A stretch of DNA of 64,000 bases from Lumnitzera littorea (lineage: Eukaryota; Streptophyta; Magnoliopsida; Myrtales; Combretaceae): NCBI GenBank assembly GCA_024138015.1, contig JAMXBB010000008.1, forward strand, positions 3,155,382-3,219,381, in the 5' to 3' direction. Of this stretch, positions 25,031 to 38,088 are shown one piece after another; the stretch's first letter is position 1, and every line of letters begins with the position of its first letter. Below the pieces are notes generated by a model. That model searched no databases. It saw only the letters and a program-made list of their open reading frames with translations, and had not been told where the DNA came from. The translations under genes were made by a program, and so were the position numbers.

Positions 25031-28000
25031 TAGGGATGTTACCGAGACAGTTTCGAAACGATTTTTTCAAAACTAGAACCTAACCCAATATCCTATAGTA
25101 CTTTCCAAAACCCTATAAGGTTTTCACCTTATTTCTATAACCCAACCTTATAGGGTTTTGGAGAACCCGATAAAAACCTGACCTAACCCGCTAATGTTAA
25201 AAAAATTATAAAAAGATACATTTAATAAAAATAGATACTCTTGTTCATAAAATAAAATAAAAAAAAGGGATGCTCAAGAACATAAGTATGCTAAAGTGTC
25301 TATGCATCGTATCACCATAAAATTTAATTTTCAAATAAGCCACTATTATAAATTTTTGTTGCAAACCTAAAATAAAATAAAACATAAAAACAACATCCAT
25401 ATAAACATCAATCTCTTAATTAAATAAAGTGCAACTGTCTTCCATCATCTCCATCAAGTAAAATTCAATTAATCATCTACTCATCAAGTCATCTTCTTCC
25501 CCGTTCACCTCCATACCTACAAAGAAAAAAGAATCACAAAATATATCAATTACACAATAGAAATTATTTTCAACAATAAAAAATCACACATCAATGCCTC
25601 AATTGTATCTAGATGTAATCAACTTCTATTAAGCTAATTAACTGTCCGCTAGTACTAAATGTAGATTCAAAAGCAACGGTAGACACAACAATTGCTACCA
25701 TATCTCTTGCTATGGGTTACAATGTAGGATACTCGATTCCAATAAGTTTCCACCATCCAAGAATATCAAAATTATCACTTCAAGGTAATATGGGCTCTTC
25801 CAAATAATAGTCCAACTCGAATTTTACTAATGGCCCATCGGTACTAATAATGCTTACATATTGTACAAACTTTTATTTACTCATAATATTAAAAGGAGCA
25901 CCATCTCCACCTACTAAAGGAACTAAAGAAGAACTACTGCTTGCACTCTTGTTATAGCGAGATTTGGCTCTACATTGATATTCTTAGAATAATTCATAAC
26001 AAGTATCCTTAATTTTTTTAATTCCATAGCACTACTCTCTCCACAAATAGTAGGAAACATAAAATCTAGAAGTATCATTGTATAGCGGGGATCTAGAATT
26101 ATAGAATTGTACAAATAGGTATAATCAAATGTACATCACCCCAATACATTTCAAATTTCTCAAACATCTTATCAGCCATAGCACTAATATTCATATTAAG
26201 AGAAAACTTCTAATTAATCAATGCCTTCCTTATTTCAAACACCTTTTCAAAATAATAATTAGCAGTAGGATATTGCATACCAAAAAAAAAATTAGTTACC
26301 TAATAGAAAATTGTTAAGTTGTTGTAAATCTCTTCCGCCAATTCCCAATCATCATCTATAGGAAGGCGTTTGTATTTTTGCCTAAATGCCGAACTCTATA
26401 GAAAATTTCCTTATAGCCAATTCCTATAACAAGCATATCATATGTGGAGTTCCACCAAGTTTTGCAATTTAAAACAAGCTTACTATACAAAACATCCAAT
26501 TGCTTACTTGCATGTTTGAATTTCTTTACTCGCAATGGCATCATTGACCAATATGTAACACTATCACGAATCCTCTCTATTGACATTTCAATTATGGCTA
26601 CCCCCTCCTGCACAATTAAATTCAAAATATGCAAACAACAACGCATATGTAATACCTTTCCTCGAAGAACCAATTCATCCTTTCTTGGCTTCAACATCAA
26701 ACTCGTGATATTGGCATCATTTGTAGAGCAATTATCTACAATGGTTGTAAATAATTTTCTCTCAATGCTCCATGATATTAATGTATCGAATAAATACTTT
26801 GACAAACTTGCAAAAAACTACATGGAAATTTAAATGTATTTTAAAAAATATAATATTCAATTACATAAAATTAAAATTAGAATATGTTTAACAAAAAGAA
26901 CTTACTTCAATAGTCGACTTTAGAGTTACTAATTATTGTCAATATACTATGACAATCATTTATCCTTTTTTTCTGATTAGAAGTCTATATGTCTATTGTT
27001 ATTGCAATTTGAGAACTAATACGTTTCACACTCTCAATCTTTCCTTCTCCTCATGATAAATGCTCATAATTTCTTTCATTGTAGTACAACCCACATGATT
27101 AACAAAAGGTTAAATGCTACTAATGTACTCTTTAAAAAATTCATGCTCAACTATTGAGATAAAATACTCATGAACAATTATGGCCTATGCAAGCTTTTGC
27201 CTAGAATTTTCTTGATTGAAAAACCAATTTCCTATTGTTATACCGCTACCATTCTCAAACTCAACTTGCTTTTTCTCAATAGATGAGAGACATTGTCTCA
27301 AATCTTTTTTATTTGCTTTCTTCAAGTACCTTTATAAATGATTGCATAAGTGGTTGGTTCTACATTGACTATTTGCTTTTAATTTTTTTCTCACAATGGT
27401 TGCAAACAACTTAATCCTCTCCATCAATCATTACTCTCATCATATCTTTCCATATATGAGAAGTTAACTTAAGCTTATTAGCTTTTTTCACTTTGATCGT
27501 TACTGCATGCAACTTAAGAACTTGATGAAACTGGTCACTTATTAAAGTTACTTACCTTTCAGATCCGGAGTTTAGTAATGGACTTTCCTCATTGATATTA
27601 ATGTTTGCATTTGCATTGACGTTAATCTCAATTTCATTCAAATCTATTTTCCTTGCATTACATAAAAGAGATTGTCAACCATTAATTATGCATGTAGCAA
27701 TAGTATTTGGTTAGGTTGATTTGCATATATAATTATATATGTATATTTGTATGTGAATATATATATACATAAATACATATATAGGTGTATGTGTGTGTGA
27801 TGAATTTTAAAGTAATATGAAATAGAGACAACCAATAAACATGAAAAACGATTGGCTTAAATTTATGACAATGCTTTCAAAGGGCTAATAAACTATGCTA
27901 AGGTGAAAACTAGAGGTAGATAAAAAATAATATAAACATAACTAGGAAGTGTAAATACATGTAAAATGGAAAAAGTTTTTTAGTTAACATTTCAACAAAT

Positions 28001-29048
28001 ATCCAAAGCATTCACTAACAATTTACCATCAAAGAGGAGCCTTTTAAGGTTAAATTATAATGCAGAATTTAGGAACAATTCCAAAAATTTCTATATAAGT
28101 AAAAAGCAAATTTCACATAGAAAACTCAACTCATGATTTTGTTATTTTCAAACAAAAGAATAAGAACTACTTTATCTAACAATGTGACTACATATTTGTC
28201 TAGAAAGCACAACACGTTACATAAGATAAACAATTTTTTGACAAAGATTTACAAAGCACATGTTGTGGATACACCAAAACAACAAAAGTGAAAATCAAAT
28301 CCTTTATGAACCTCTTTTTATCTCTTATATATTATTATAATGAATAAAAAATTATACGAAAAAACTTATTAAAAAAAAGTAGCTAATAAGATGAAAGAAA
28401 TAGAAAAATTTTGAAAACATGTTTATATAAGAATAATTTGGATGTCACCATCATTAATGTGAAGAACAATACCCAAAATATGATCATATAAATCTACGAT
28501 AATTATGTAGGAACATCACTTATATATACATAAATTATAGACATGCTTGTACATAACTTTCCAATGGAGTAGACTGGACTTGGTCTATGTCTATTTGAGT
28601 TTACTTTTTCTTGACTTTTGTCTACTACCAAGTACTGTGAATGCCAATTGATATGCGGCTTAGGGTTGTTTGAAAGGAAAGAGACAAAAGATATTATTTT
28701 ATTATTTATATTCTATCAACACTTATATTATATTATTATATTATTTATAAATATTACTATATTAGTAGCGCATGCTTAGTAAAGTATCAATTTCCTATAA
28801 TATAGATGTAAAATGGGGTTTTAGGGATGAGATTAAGGGCTCTTATATATGTTCATATTATTATTTTAAAACAAGTTCGGGTTTTATGTCAAGTTTTTCC
28901 TAAATTTCAGAACTTGACCAATAACTTTATAGAGTTTGAGAATTAATTCTAAAACTCACCTCAAAACCCTATAAGGTCTGGCCCTAAAGGGTTGTAAAGA
29001 TTCAAACAAGTCGGAAACCTTATAATAACCCACCCAATGGCATCTCTA
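25031..29048 (-). mobile_element. hAT-superfamily DNA transposon, full length, inactive
   Basis: The left end starts TAGGGATGTTACC. The right end read inward starts TAGAGATGCCATTGG. These are the short imperfect inverted ends typical of plant hAT elements. Subterminal motifs recur at both ends: CCCTATAAGG at 25111, its inverted form at 25145-25158, and AAAACCCTATAAGGT at 28963-28977. The 4.0-kb span encloses a broken transposase read on the minus strand. No convincing 8-bp target duplication remains (left AGTAGAAG, right AGTCCTCA). An AT/GT microsatellite lies inside at about 27725-27800. Confidence 0.75.
25590..27690 (-). pseudogene. hAT transposase pseudogene (BED finger to dimerisation domain)
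   Basis: Read on the minus strand from about 27690 down. The N-terminus is Asn/Ile-rich. A degenerate BED zinc finger lies at about 27480-27330 (SHIWKDMM, then VCNHCEKKIKSK). The longest intact piece is at 26356-26805: 149 residues with DNCSTNDANI, then HMRCCLHILNLIVQEG, then CKTWWNSTYDML. This is the central RNase H-like transposase region of Ac/RICESLEEPER-type proteins. Then come PTANYYFEKV and LDPRYTM (DUF4413-like, about 26250-26060). The C-terminal hAT dimerisation domain (about 25780-25600) reads WWKLIGIEYPTL, then VAIVVSTVAFESTFSTSG. Stops and frameshifts interrupt nearly every block. The family cuts and pastes DNA in the nucleus; some members became host genes, but these breaks argue against that. 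Confidence 0.85.
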
Positions 29049-30658
29049 AGTCCTCACTGCAAAAGTATTCTTCACTTCACAAAGAGCATAAAGTCCTATA
29101 TAATGAGGAGTCTTTTCTCTCTTTGTTTTTTGTACAAAGATCCCTCTTTGTGTAATTTTTGCCACCATAATCCATACTAAACTTGAAATCTTCTTTTATC
29201 TTAATTTCTTCTATCTTTTCTCTAAGATTCTTTTACGTCTTACTATTATATTACAGAATCAATTCCAGATTTCTGCAAGGCCATTTACTATTATGTTCAT
29301 AGATTCATTGTTTTTTATTCCCTCTAATTAGTTCTTTTCAACCAAATGAAACAAAAGAATAAGATAATATATTATAAGGTAGATATAGAAAAATGTGGTT
29401 ATATGATCTTTAATGGCTAGTTAGAATTGCCACTTATCTTTGTATTTCATCCAATAGATGAAGAGCTTCACTCGAATCTCCATCTGCTTTATTCATTCTC
29501 TTAGAGCAAGAGTTATATTTGTCCATTGCCTACTTTAGTTATTCTTAAGTTTGTTGTTCTCTACATTACTCCTTGGAACTTGTTAGGTGTAAACTCTCTA
29601 ATCCATACATAAAAGGGGTCAATTGCAATATTTTCTTTACATGAATAGTGACCCTATGAGTGGCTATTAAGAGAGCATTTTCCCTACTCTTCATTTTTTT
29701 AACCTAATTAATGGGGATTGAAACTAAAAAATGCTATTGGAAACACAAAGTTCTTCATACATAAAGGTTTGTAATTTATTAATTAGGTCTTTCTTATGAT
29801 AATTGGGTACAAGATGTTTAGACATTAAGTGTTTCATTAACCTTAAGTTCTCGCGTCTTCTCCCCCTTCTCTATCTTTTAATGTTTAATTTTTTCCACTA
29901 TAAACTAGTATAGTCAACAAACTCAAAGGAAAATAACCTAAATTTAGTGTTACCATAACATTAGGAGCCTGAACAAGTATTTCTTAAGCGAACTAGTTCC
30001 TTAAAAAGATGGAATTTCAATCTTAGGCAAAGTTATGATGGCTTTTGCTTTATTATAGGAAAGTCTACCAAGTGTCTAAGTCAAAACCTATGTATCTTAT
30101 AAATCCAAGTACATTATTATTTCCGTTCCCATATCTAGTCCACTAGTTACGGGGTCCATGATACTGAAAGATCTCATATGCTGAATTGCATGTGGAAATT
30201 TTGAACAAATGATAATCGAAGATTATGCTCTACATATGTTTTTATGTTTTAGATTTTTCTAGGGTATATGTGTTATAAGATCTAAAAACTAAAGGGACAT
30301 GAACAAATCTATGATTGAATATTAAAAATTAATCATAGAAATGAATTAGGTTAAATACTTGCTTTATAAACTCCCTCTAGATTAGTCATTCCTAGATTAT
30401 CTCAACATCAACTCAAAGAGCTCTCTACTCCCAACATTTTAGCTCATGTTAAATACAAAAGCTCTCTAAATGGTTCATACCATTCATCATCTCCGTATCA
30501 ACCAAATTCTTATGAACCTGATGATGAGTGAACTTCTATATTTGCACATAAATGTCAACGAGATCTACTACAAAAGATATCTATACCTATTGTGGCTTAA
30601 TAAACTCATGGATATTAAGTTTTCTACATCAACTAGTATGTGTAATCTCAACCCATAG
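29049..30658. other. Spacer, no recognisable feature
   Basis: Ordinary A+T-rich DNA. The short frame at 30470-30658 ends exactly where the TRIM begins and shows no family motif. Confidence 0.5.
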
Positions 30659-30829
30659 TGTTGGTTCTAAGCCAATAATAGTTTATAGCCAAGCCAATGA
30701 ACTCTAATTGGCCGTTTGAATCATTTAACTAAAAAGTTTCTAATTAGTATTGATATTTTTTCACTAGTTGGTCATATATACACTCAACATATCTCACAAT
30801 CCATGTGGACTACATTCACATGGCGTATA

Positions 30830-32155
30830 TAGATACCTCATTTTTGTTACTCTTTATTTTAATTTTAGTTTCTTTTTACTTTTGAGCCAAATTTATAAAA
30901 AGTAAAAAAAAATTGAATTGAAAAAAATAGAAAAAAATAAAAAATAACTAATAAATAAAAATAAAAACGAAAATTGAAAAAAATAATATAAATGTCTATT
31001 AGAGTTAAGTCGAGTCGAGTCGCTTAGGGTTAGATCGGACAATGGAGATGTCTGGTCAATTTAATAAATTTAAAGTTGTTAAAGAATTGGGCTTTATTAA
31101 AAATATTTTTAGACCATTCCAATATAAAGAGGACTTTTTGTTAGGCTAAATATACTTATGAATTATTAAATGAGCTAGTATATATTTTGGGCTAAATTGA
31201 AATGGACTAAATCGGGCTTAAGAAAAAAGCCCAAATAAATAAAGGTTTCTAAAAGTTTGATTGAATCTTCGATGAATCTAATAAATTAAATCGAGTATTA
31301 TCATATCTATTGTATCTTGGATTTGTTAAGATAAAAAAAAATCTAAATTTATGGTTTATAAATAGTAGATAGTAAGCTGTAAAAAAGGCGTTTTCACAAT
31401 TACACATCCTAGATGATCATACACACCCATAATACACAAAAACACATATACTGTCAAAGACACAAAGCTACACACACATGCCTGGACTTTATTTCACACA
31501 TACACATTGTCTAGATTTGAATACACATACCATTTAGATTTCACGTACACGTACTAGCAGATTTTGCATACGTACACGACAAGAACAAGCACACACAATC
31601 AATTCCACACCCATGCACACAAATGTTGTCCACAATTAATTCATGATCAGTTCAATACATACATCCGATCATGTACACGGTCCGACACATAGGTAATTAG
31701 GTACATTATTTTAGTTAGTTAGTTATTTTGTTTTTAATTATAATTTTATTTTACTAACTTGTTTTCCTTAGTGTAGGTTTTTTTTATATAAATTTTAATA
31801 ATTGTCACGCCATTTTGCAATTTTTAAATAATTTGTAGTTTTTTTATAAATTTTAGTTAAATTGCATTTTTTTGAAAAATTATATATCTTTTCTCCAAGA
31901 TCCGTATCTTCAAAGAAGATACGTATCAAAAATTACATTTTTTGAAATGTTGTATATCTTTCCTTTAAGATCCATAGCTTTGGAGAAAATATGTATCTAA
32001 GATACATATCAAAAATTGCATTTTTTTAAAAAAGTTTTATATATTTTCTCCGAGATCCGTATCTTCTTCGAAGATATCGATCTAAGATATGAATCTTAGT
32101 ATATCTTGCATTTATGGTTTAAAAAAAATTAATTTTTGACACATAGATTTTTTAA

Positions 32156-32186
<31 letters not shown>

Positions 32187-32850
32187 CATAATTGGAGTTT
32201 TTTAAAAAATTAGTTAGTTAGAGTCTTCTTAAATAAATTTACAAAATTAGATTTGTTTAGGATTTTTTTAAAAAAGAAATAATAATGTGATAACTAACGT
32301 AAATCTGGCTTAATTTTAAAAAAAAAAAATATTCGTCCACTAAATCTTTTCTAAAAAATGAACGACGTTGATTTGATTTGATTAGTAGGTATGTGGGCAC
32401 CTTTGAGGCAACCATAAAAAAAAAAAATTCTTGAAAATTCATAGTAAAAATCTTAAAAAAATTATTTTAGTTACATTTTTACATATTTGTACATATCTTA
32501 TCACTTTAGAAAAATTATAAAAAATAAAGCCCGTTAGTTTTTTTATCTTTACTGGTGACTTAGTTTTAATAGGTTAACCCCTGAACTTAGTGCTTCTGAT
32601 TTAATTTTCTAAAAAATTAGTTTTTTAGAATATTTGCAGACTAGTAGCTAAATTGGGGTTTTCCCATTTGAAAACCCTAATTTCACTTATTATCAGTATA
32701 ATTGGTTAGCGATTTTAATTTTTCTAAATATTTTTTTTAAAACATTCTTTAAAGAAAAATATTTCCTTAATTTAATGTCGAATATTTTATATTAAGCGAG
32801 CTAGGCTTATTATAAAATAAGTTAAGAAAAACCGAAATAGGGCTCGATAG
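30830..32850 (+). repeat. 5' LTR of the Tat-type element
   Basis: Aligns over its length with 38960-40970. Shared landmarks are 'cttttgagccaa', 'gggctttattaa', 'tattgtatcttggat', a CACACA-rich zone (31400-31640), palindromic GTATCTTC modules (31861-32094) and 'ttaagcgagcta' near the end. The start has TA where the 3' copy has TG. An AT microsatellite lies at 32157-32182. The frame at 32257-32442 is inside the LTR. Confidence 0.85.
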
Positions 32851-32852
32851 AA

Positions 32853-32871
32853 TTGGTAACTCCATTAGGGA
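32853..32871 (+). promoter_or_regulatory. Primer-binding site, tRNA-Arg type
   Basis: TGGTAACTCCATTAGGGAC lies two bases after the LTR. It is a decayed form of the TGGCGACTCC... site that I recall for Ogre/Tat elements (tRNA-Arg). Confidence 0.65.
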
Positions 32872-34379
32872 CCCTAGTAAGCTAACCATGTAAAAAAAAA
32901 TAATTAATAGGCTTTAATTTTTTATTTCCTTTTTATTGTAATATAGTTGTATTGACTGGATTTTAGTGATGTAGGCCTTTAAGGAAAAAAAAAAATCAGC
33001 CCAATGGGCCTGTATTAGGAATTTGGGGGGCTTTATTTAAAAATCATTTGTATGCTTAAATGTGATTAGACTTGGGTAACCTTAGGAACCTAAGACGGGC
33101 CACCATTGTATAAACCTCAAGTCATTAGGGTCTTTGCCCTCGCTTGGCGATGATAGATGAGCTCATTCATACTTCGATGTAACTTATTAGGCGTTTACTT
33201 GGGAATACTAAAGGCTATAGAGCTTGAGCCTATAGATTCTACACTCCTGCATCATTGTAAAATAAAAAGAGGTTAGTAATTTTCAAATTATAGGAGCTAG
33301 AAAAAAATTATTATAACTCACAACCAATTGGATCTTATTTTCAAAATTTAATGTACTTATATATATAAGTGTATGTAGGCTTTATTTTTTTTTTTTTTAA
33401 AAAAAAAGCTTTTAGAAATTTACATACTTATAAATGTAAGTTTACATGAATATTAACCGCGGGTTTATAATAATAATACTTCTATAGTTTATTAATGACC
33501 AATCTTATTGCATTGCATGTGTGTATAGTATATTGCATCACATTTATTTTATATTCTATCTTGTGTAAAATATGTGAGTCTTATAGATTTTGTTTTATTT
33601 CATTAATAATAGGTTATGTAACGCAACATTTAACATACAAGGCTCAAAATTATTAGTATTCTTCTTATATCATAATGTGCCAATGTTAAAAATAACTTCA
33701 ATATCAACTTGTAAAATTTTTTTAGGGCATATAATTATGAAAATTAACTATGATAAAGATTATTATGAAACTGTCATTTTTTTGAAGACTTTCCAACAAT
33801 TTTTTTAAAAAAGGAAACTTAAAAAAAAATTCTTATGATTAAAAAACTAGTTTCATGATAATTTTATTTACTTAGTTGGTTTCTATTACATTGCCCCACA
33901 TGTACCATATTGTTAAAAACTAACAAAATAAAAAATTCAAAAAAATAAAAAAGATTTAACTATCAGATTCCCATTGTAAAGTATTTCTTACTTCAAAGTC
34001 ATCAATCTTATAGATATCTAAGTTCTCGCTCTTCGTATTTATCTATTAAGTTGTCACGATCCTAATAGAGCTTTCTTCATGAGTCGTCACCTTTATATCT
34101 AAGTTCTCCTTCTTCCTAATAGGGTTTCTAATTTCCACTTCTCTATATCATCCTTATGATACAATCGTCACCTTACGTCCTTGATGGTTGGTCCCACTAT
34201 TTCCATATTTTTTTTTTTTTAGATTTGTCGATGTTAGTATTAGGTTTCTATAACATAAAATCAACATTGATTTTTTCAATAAAAGTTTCCAAAAAGAAAA
34301 AAGAATGGTTTTCAAAATTGAAAAATTAATTTTATTTTTAAAAAAAGGAATGTCGTATTGTTAACAATAAGGGATTCTT
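32872..34379 (+). other. 5' leader of the Tat-type element
   Basis: Between the primer-binding site and gag. A+T-rich with a T-run near 33387-33400; no coding motif. The frame at 33590-33808 is Ile/Phe-rich and unremarkable. Long non-coding leaders are usual in this branch. Confidence 0.5.
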
Positions 34380-36250
34380 GCAAGCTTTGAAAGATTTCTT
34401 TTTAAGTGATCTGGCTCAACTTGAAGCCCATAATCACTCATTATCAAAACTAAGATGTTTGAAGTTCTTGAATAGAGAATAGCAACAGCGAAAGGGGTCT
34501 TGAGTAAGTATGCGAAGCAAGTTGAGACCATGACCGGTACCCAAGCTCATAAGCCTATTGACATACCATCTATGGTAGGCAAGTCTAAAGAGTTGTTAGT
34601 TCATGAGCTCAATAACAACAACAAAGGCTCGAGGAAGGAATTGAGCAAAAATTGATGAAGATGGCAGAAGAAATCTTACACAAAATTGAAGAGAAAATAA
34701 GAGTTCTCAAGAATCATGATGTGCAGAGTAATTTGGGCTTAAGCAATGTTTACGCTTTTGAAGACTATGAGTTACCTAAGAAGTTTAATTTACCAAATTT
34801 TGAAAGTATGATGGAACAGGTTGTCTTAAACTTCACTTCAGGCTTTATGTCCACAAGATGACCCAATTCTCTAAACATGAGTAGTTAATGATTTAAACTT
34901 TCCAAGATAGCCTAATTTGGCCGATGTTGATATGGTATGTCTAATTAGACATAGTTAAGCTTAATACTTGGGATAAGCTAGCTCAAGCCTTTATGAGCAA
35001 TATCAGTTCAATGAAGAAGTAGCTCCTTTCTTGATGAATCTGAACAACATGAATATGAAGCTGACTGAGTCCTTTAAGGAGTATGCCTAAAAATGGAGAT
35101 CTATAGCCACTTAAGCCATAGTACAATTGCCAGAAAATAAACTAATCAACATATTTATCTGCACATTAGGTGAACCTTATTGTAATCACCTCTTAGATCA
35201 TACCACTTCCACGTTTGCAGATGTAGACGCAGCTGGTAATTGCATTGAAGATGCCATTAGAGTGGGGAGATTGATAAGGAAAATATCAGCTCTGTTGGAT
35301 TTAAAGGCCACCGTAAACACTACGATGTCTTATCCAACGATACGCAAGCCCAATGCCTTAAGCACTGGCCCAAAGCACATGAAAAATAAGCTAAGCCAGA
35401 AATCACCTAGAAGAAGGTTCACTCATATCTCGATTCTTATGTCTCAAGTCTATCGCCGCCTAAAAAAAGAGGGTTTGCTGTATCCTAAGACACTAACACC
35501 AGGGTATAGACCTTGAAAATATGATCCTGATGCGTAGTATGAGTACCATATGGGTCAGTAGGGCCATGCTACTGACCATTGCTGGGAGTTAAAGAGTAAA
35601 GTTCAAGATTTGATTGATGAAAAATTGGTTCAATTGGACTTCATTAAGGATCTAATGCCCAAATTCCACACAAAGCCCATTATCAACATGATACAAGGTT
35701 TAAAAAAGTGCCAAAGACAGATTTCAATGGTCAAACCTAAAGGGCATGCTATTGCCAGGGTTTAGAAAAAAGGGTTGTTGCCTTAGAAGAAAAGTTGACA
35801 AAGTTAGAAGAAAAACTCACAAGTACAGAAATGGAAATGAGTTATGTGCTCAAGCAACTTAGAAACTTAGATCCTAGTACGAATAAGAAGTCACAGCCCA
35901 AGCATAAAGGTGATTTAGGGAAAGAGAAGTCAGGAATGAATGCACCAATTGAAAAAGCCTTAGATCAAAACAAGCCTATCCTTAGCAAGATGAGGTAACT
36001 TACACAGTTCAAGATTCCAATGGTTGAAGTGTTCAAGCAATTGAGAGAGGCAAAGATGCTAGCATGTGAAAACCTAATAAAGAAGTACAAGCCAAGAGAT
36101 CATGATTCCCAACAAATGGTATAAATATCATGTAGGCCAGGTGGGGCATATCATAGAAAACTACTGGAAACTAAAACATAAGGTTTTGAAGAAGCATTAA
36201 ACAAATAGCCTCCAACACTAAATATTGAAGACCTACTACTATCATCTGAT
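34380..36250 (+). pseudogene. gag: Tat-type gag pseudogene
   Basis: Frames interrupted by stops together follow the Tat/Ogre gag plan. An N-terminal charged region contains SKYAKQVETMTG (about 34500), then a helical stretch (34652-34860, EILHKIEEKIRVLKNH) and a LPKKFNLPNFE block introducing the capsid domain. Around 34920-35110 degenerate pieces resemble 'DKLAQAFMSN' and 'LTESFKEYA'. The 35127-35516 frame has LPENKLINIFICTLG, then NCIEDAIRVGRL. From about 35400 a C-terminal module ends in GHATDHCWELKSKVQDLID. A second, similar module lies at about 36000-36200 (KYHVGQVGHIIENYWKLKH). Gag would form particles. There is no downstream pol. At least five stops or frameshifts rule out an intact product. 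Confidence 0.75.
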
Positions 36251-38088
36251 AAGTTGACTCACCATTTGAATCAGCTGGGTATATCTCTAAGAGATCAATT
36301 CAACTGAATGGGCCAAGTTCAAAGGAGTGATAAAAATAAGGGCAAGAAGTGGAAAAGAATTTTAGTTCTTACATTTACTTTTTTTGATATTTTACTTTGG
36401 AGCTTGTAATGGATATAAGTTATTAAATGAAGCAGTTTTCATGTGCATTTTTGTCTTTGTTTGCTATAAAGCTAGTTCAATTTAAATTAGGGTATTTGGA
36501 ACGAGTGAAAATGGATAAAATATGAACTTGGAACTTAAAATTTTTCATTTAAGGGGATGTAACACATTATTTGAAAAGTTTAGGCTGAAAATAGGCAACC
36601 CATATCCCAAACACTAACCTTACACACATGAGAGTTAAGCGATATAATAAGAGTACTTGGGTTCATTCCTTAAAGGAGGTTTGTCTTAAACTTGGTACAC
36701 ATATCAAAAGGATGTTAGGCATTCATTTCATTACCCTAAACACAGTTGTCCCTTATAAACCCATTTGAGCTTTTTATTGATTTTTCTTAAAATTAACCCT
36801 ATCAAGTATTATCATAGAAAATTCAATTTTTTTAGGATGAAGAAGAGTTTCAAACCATATACAACTCACTAAGGCCTATACACTCACTTACACACCTTAA
36901 GCCCATGGAGTTTTTCTAAACACTCCATGCTATATACACTTCTCCCCAACTTATATTCTTTGAACCCATGGTTTTAGGGCTTTGAATCTCATCAAGCAAA
37001 AACTCAACAAAGGAAGGTGACTGCCTTGACGAGAGAGAGAGAGAGAGAAGGGGGGGGAGGTTAGGGGGGATTATTAGGGAAGAAAAGAAAAAGAAGAAAA
37101 AAGTGAAAAAGAGAAAAATTGAAAATATTAAGAAGGTTATCACCTTCAAAGTTAAGTCAAATTGCCCATAAGCCTACGGTTAGAACTTATGAAGGATATA
37201 CAAGGACCAAACACTTTAAATTCCTAAGCCTAAAAATAAAGTCATCATTGTATGATCCCACCCACTATACCATCCTTAATGAAACTCTTTTAACTAAAGA
37301 AATCAACTTATCTTCAGCAAAATTTGCTCGTGAAACTACCGCAAGCCCATGTTTAATTTCTCCTAGGTTCTTGGCTTGTAAGCTCAGGATAGATTGTGTA
37401 TGATTTCCTTAAAATTGGCTAAGTACATTGATATCCATTTACTCAAACTATTAACCAAAAGCCTTACATTGCAAACCTAGAAAAACCCTGATTGATTAAT
37501 CAGAATGCACCATTTATAAGATAAGCTACAATTTTTTGAATTGATACCGAAAGTGAAAACAGACTTGTGAGAATGCAAGGAAGTCTACTTGGACTGAACA
37601 TTTCAAGTAATGATATTTATCCCCTTAGTGGAAAATTAAGGAAAAGCATTTTCTCAAAAACATGAATAGTTATTCATCTCAAGCATAAAATTAGTACTTC
37701 GAGGGATTGCAAGAATTATGAATTATACTTTAGGAAACAAGACTGAAAGAATGAGTTACCAACAGGCAAGGGGCATGCCAACCCCTTATTTATGATCTTT
37801 AGGGTCTTTGAGACTTTTTTACTTATTAGTAACACAATTTTCCATCGAAGAGTCTTTTTTTTTATTTCTTAAAAAAAAGGAAGAAAAAAGAAAAAACGTT
37901 TTCAAAAGAGAAATGGAACCTTTTTTAAAAAATTTTCAAGAGAGATTTCTTAAAAAGAAAATGTTCAAAGAATTATCAAAATCCCTCAAACTCAAGTCTC
38001 AGAATATTTTGTCAAAATTCATCAAAGTCCTTGAAATTCATGGATTGCTTACCCTTTAATACGCTTTCCATTTCATATAGTAATGTAA
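36251..38088 (+). other. Non-coding interior of the Tat-type element
   Basis: Where a full Tat element would carry pol, no RT, integrase or RNase H motif was recognised on either strand. A purine tract (GAGAGA then G-rich) lies at about 37031-37080. The short frames at 36916-37149, 37119-37403 and 37808-38059 are low-complexity or motif-free. Confidence 0.6.

Noticed and set aside
26444..26833. 129-residue plus-strand frame.
   Set aside because: Antisense shadow of the hAT transposase, whose recognisable motifs are all on the minus strand.
25023..29056. 8-bp target duplication around the hAT element.
   Set aside because: AGTAGAAG and AGTCCTCA agree only at the first three bases.
36916..37149. 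77-residue frame with Phe-run resembling a signal peptide.
   Set aside because: The Phe and Ser runs come from a purine-rich simple-sequence tract on the opposite strand.
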